NCBI GenBank assembly: GCA_013698385.1
Contig: JACCVB010000200.1
Coordinates: 1 to 6,666 of the forward strand
Reading direction: 5' to 3'
DNA from: Chloroflexota bacterium
Lineage (GTDB): Bacteria > Chloroflexota > Limnocylindria > Limnocylindrales > CSP1-4
Length of the DNA stretch: 6,666 nucleotides
A program made the translations under genes and the position numbers. The notes beneath the pieces were generated by a model. The model was not told the DNA's origin. It ran no database searches and saw nothing but the letters and a program-made list of their open reading frames with translations. Shown here one piece after another: positions 5,001-6,666 of this stretch; the first letter of the stretch is position 1; every line of letters begins with the position of its first letter.

Positions 5001-6666
5001 TCGCCCGGGCAGACCAGCTCGAGATCAAGATCTCCCAGGGCTCCAAGCCCGGCGAGGGCGGTCAGCTCCCCGGTCGCAAGGCGACGGCCTACATCGCCGG
5101 CCTGCGGCGAGGCCAGCCGGGCCAGAGCTACATCAGCCCGCCGCCGCACCACGACATCTACTCTATCGAGGACCTCGCCCAGCTCATCGCCGATCTGCGT
5201 GCGATCAACCCGGCCGCCCGGATCGGGGTCAAGCTCGTCGCCAGCCGCGGCGTGGGCACCGTGGCGGCGGGTGTGGTCAAGGCCGGAGCCACGTACATCC
5301 ACCTGTCCGGCCACAGCGGCGGGACCGGGGCCTCGCCCCTTTCTTCGATCAAGCACGTCGGCGCGCCCTGGGAGCTGGGCCTTGCGGAAGTGCACCAGGT
5401 GCTGCTGCGCAACGACCTGCGCGACCGCGTGGCGCTGCGCACGGATGGCGGGCTCCAGACCGGGCGGGACCTGCTCGTCGCCGCACTCCTGGGCGCGGAG
5501 GAGTTCGCGTTCGGGACCGGCGCACTCGTGGCGATCGGCTGCGACATGGCTCGCCAATGCCACCTGGACACGTGCCCCACCGGGATCGCCACGCAGCGCG
5601 AGGATCTGCGAGCGAAGTTCACGGGCACGCCGGCCATGGCGGAGCGCTATTTCCTGGCCATCGCCGAGGATCTCCGGCAGGAGCTCGCCGCGGTCGGTGC
5701 CCGATCAATGGGCGAGATCATCGGCGAGTCGCGCCGGATGCTGCGACCGACGACCATCGCCCGGCCCGAGCTGGCAGCCGTCGTCGCCGCCTCGTCCTGG
5801 CCGGCGGGTCCGGAACGTCGCGCGGATCCGTCGTTGCCGGCACGCACGGTCGGACACGCTCCGGCCTCGCCGCTGGAGGCCCGCATCGCCGCCGCGTTTC
5901 GCGGCCAGGGAGCCGTGGCGGCCAGCGGCCTGAAGGTCACGACCGCGGACCGGTCATTCGGGGCCGCTCTGACCGGTGCGCTGGAGCGCGGCGAGTTGCA
6001 CGGACCAGTCCGACTCGAGCTGGAGGGCTCGGCCGGCCAGTCGTTCGGGGCGTTCGCTGGGGCGGGCGTGACGCTGACCTTGACGGGCCAGGCCAACGAC
6101 TACGTGGCCAAGGGCCTGAGTGGCGGTCGCGTGACGGTCGCCCCGGAGTCCGACCTTGCAGCCGCGCAGTCGGGCGAGGCCATCGCCGGCAACACGGTCC
6201 TGTACGGGGCGACCGCGGGCAGGCTTCATCTCGTCGGACGGGCGGGCATGCGCTTCGCCGTCCGGAACAGCGGCGCGGAGGCGGTGGTGGAGGGCATCGG
6301 AGCCCATGGCTGCGAGTACATGACCGGTGGCACGGTCGTCGTCCTGGGTCCGATCGGCGCGAATTTCGGAGCCGGCATGACCGGTGGCCGGGCCTACCTG
6401 TTCGACCCTTCCGGCCGACACATCGCCGCGCTTCATCGAGACAGCGTCGACGCCGTCCGCCTGTCGGCCGCGCTGCACGACCGTCTGGATGGTCCGGCAT
6501 GCCTGGCCGAACTCACCCGCCTGCTCGACGACCATCGAGCCGCCGGTTCGAGCCTCGCCGCGCGGCTCCTCGCCAACGGCAGCGAACTGCCGTCCGAGGT
6601 CTGGCTCGTCGAACCCGTGACTCCCGTCGTGGCCATCCCGGTCGTCGCGCCCGCGGATCGGGCAGT
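2090..6666 (+). CDS. gltB: Glutamate synthase large (alpha) subunit, runs off right edge
   Basis: GltB makes two glutamates from glutamine and 2-oxoglutarate, moving ammonia between two active sites. The GTG-started frame stays open to the edge (1525 residues; family members are about 1480-1550), so only a short tail should be missing. The glutamine amidotransferase domain (residues 26 to about 450) begins at C26 in DACGVGFV, which would become Cys1 after removal of a 25-residue propeptide. R56 (Arg31 of the mature enzyme), N270 in HNGEIN and D312 in GSDS complete that site. A central domain follows (about 480-800, with SMGDDTP and QVTNPAIDPERE). The FMN/synthase domain (about 870-1230) has AMSVGALS (906-913), NTGEGGED, SKPGEGGQLPG with K986, and SPPPHHDIYSIEDL. 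C1151, C1157 and C1162 (CxxxxxCxxxxC) are the 3Fe-4S ligands. The glycine-rich C-terminal beta-helix spans about 1265-1440. The FMN region resembles bacterial NADPH-dependent enzymes more than ferredoxin-type ones, so a gltD partner is expected downstream. No frameshift or in-frame stop was seen. It may be co-transcribed with amt. Confidence 0.96.
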   Translation, partial: MDHHLRSRRTVPATPLYDARYEHDACGVGFVADAGGRSRSRVLPLALAGLASLAHRGAFGADGESSDGAGISLPLDASVIRALIGTVGGAGTVTTAGSRPAIVMLFLPRGGVPERASRALVERIFAEAGLPVASWRAVPFQPAALGAAAAASRPTVVQAIVPRPARDPGAGNDRPLDDKAFEHRLVIARRRLEVAARAAGGRLAADLSVSSASARTIVYKGLVAGGRLAELYPDLDGPLDVDYAMFHQRYATNTHPVWRLAQPFRSIAHNGEINTVRGNREQVRGRSRDVGTGALATALADAGPLLSPDGSDSLSLDEALELLVTTGWDLTPALLAAIPEALGLRRAPHPHVATLRRRTAGMLAPWDGPAAIVFADGRRVGALIDRNGLRPASFAVTADRLVAVASEAGAVPFPAAETVRRGRLGPGELLLVEPGRHAILEDTDAKAWVLRHLPIHDAPRPIQEDRAEAAADALAAGPPTAHHERYLAGLDAERGRLDIKTMTLEGHEPLWSMGDDTPTAGRGRLDRPIADHLRQAFAQVTNPAIDPERERIVMDLRVELGRRPALLSGPPRVPRTLRLDRPIVADLGGLLGALRERRRKVRILDATWPVDAGAGGLASTLERLAGEAVAAAERGVEIVVSSHRAMSIDRPAVPSILAVGAIHTGLTAAGLRGRTDVVADAADILDVHAMAMILAVGATAAHPRLAIELAAEIAGTRGAEDISPAQAIERLVSAFEAGLRKTLARMGISSVASYIGGALIDTVDLAPDVVERCFPMAAAWPGRTTLGDLAERIIRRRAAALALPPTAPGREPRLPDPGFARFRGDGELHLFSPRIATEIQVLSGARPGDQDVSAALARYRTALARRAAGSSVPRDELRVRAPRGGPIPLGEVEDAGAIARRFVVSAMSVGALSPEAHQALTIGIQRAGGAANTGEGGEDPAWYVPDADGRRRDARIKQVASARFGVTAAYLARADQLEIKISQGSKPGEGGQLPGRKATAYIAGLRRGQPGQSYISPPPHHDIYSIEDLAQLIADLRAINPAARIGVKLVASRGVGTVAAGVVKAGATYIHLSGHSGGTGASPLSSIKHVGAPWELGLAEVHQVLLRNDLRDRVALRTDGGLQTGRDLLVAALLGAEEFAFGTGALVAIGCDMARQCHLDTCPTGIATQREDLRAKFTGTPAMAERYFLAIAEDLRQELAAVGARSMGEIIGESRRMLRPTTIARPELAAVVAASSWPAGPERRADPSLPARTVGHAPASPLEARIAAAFRGQGAVAASGLKVTTADRSFGAALTGALERGELHGPVRLELEGSAGQSFGAFAGAGVTLTLTGQANDYVAKGLSGGRVTVAPESDLAAAQSGEAIAGNTVLYGATAGRLHLVGRAGMRFAVRNSGAEAVVEGIGAHGCEYMTGGTVVVLGPIGANFGAGMTGGRAYLFDPSGRHIAALHRDSVDAVRLSAALHDRLDGPACLAELTRLLDDHRAAGSSLAARLLANGSELPSEVWLVEPVTPVVAIPVVAPADRA

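Noticed and set aside
5309..5326. GHSGGTG in GltB, with Ser1076 where some homologues have Asp
   Set aside because: Bacterial NADPH-type enzymes, as I recall them, also have Ser here, so it is not a defect.
3305..5563. 752-codon open frame on the minus strand, antisense to gltB
   Set aside because: It mirrors the gltB codons in GC-rich DNA, its product is low-complexity and rich in Arg, Gly and Asp with no recognisable domain, and the plus-strand gltB frame carries all family motifs.

Overview
This is a GC-rich bacterial chromosome segment; codon third positions are overwhelmingly G or C in the real genes. It carries ordinary housekeeping and nitrogen-assimilation genes. The lineage cannot be fixed from the sequence. 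GC content, a GTG start, a possible leaderless transcript and the flavour of the GltB protein would suit a GC-rich soil or freshwater lineage such as Chloroflexota or Actinomycetota. That is an inference with low confidence.

Layout, left to right. A complete tRNA-Lys(UUU) lies at 29-100 (+), with a plausible -10 element just upstream. A short non-coding gap (101-315) follows, containing a perfect 8-bp inverted repeat. A small uncharacterised gene (316-513, minus strand, 65 aa) points towards the tRNA and may be read from a leaderless transcript. A 264-bp divergent intergenic region (514-777) separates it from amt (778-1998, +), a complete ammonium channel gene with a strong ribosome binding site. 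A 91-bp gap holding two hairpins leads to gltB (from a GTG at 2090, +), the large subunit of glutamate synthase. gltB stays open to the right edge: 1525 residues are visible, so at most a short C-terminal tail is probably missing.

Functionally, Amt brings ammonium into the cell. Glutamine synthetase, not in this window, fixes it as glutamine, and GltB transfers the glutamine amide to 2-oxoglutarate to make glutamate. amt and gltB are co-directional and close enough to share a transcript, with the intergenic hairpins as a possible control or processing point. A gltD partner would be expected downstream but is outside the window. No glnK/PII gene sits beside amt here.

I found no CRISPR array, insertion sequence, phage gene, toxin-antitoxin pair or new defence-like system. 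The items most worth a second look are non-coding: the 12-bp hairpin before gltB, the structured divergent region before amt, and the small minus-strand gene.
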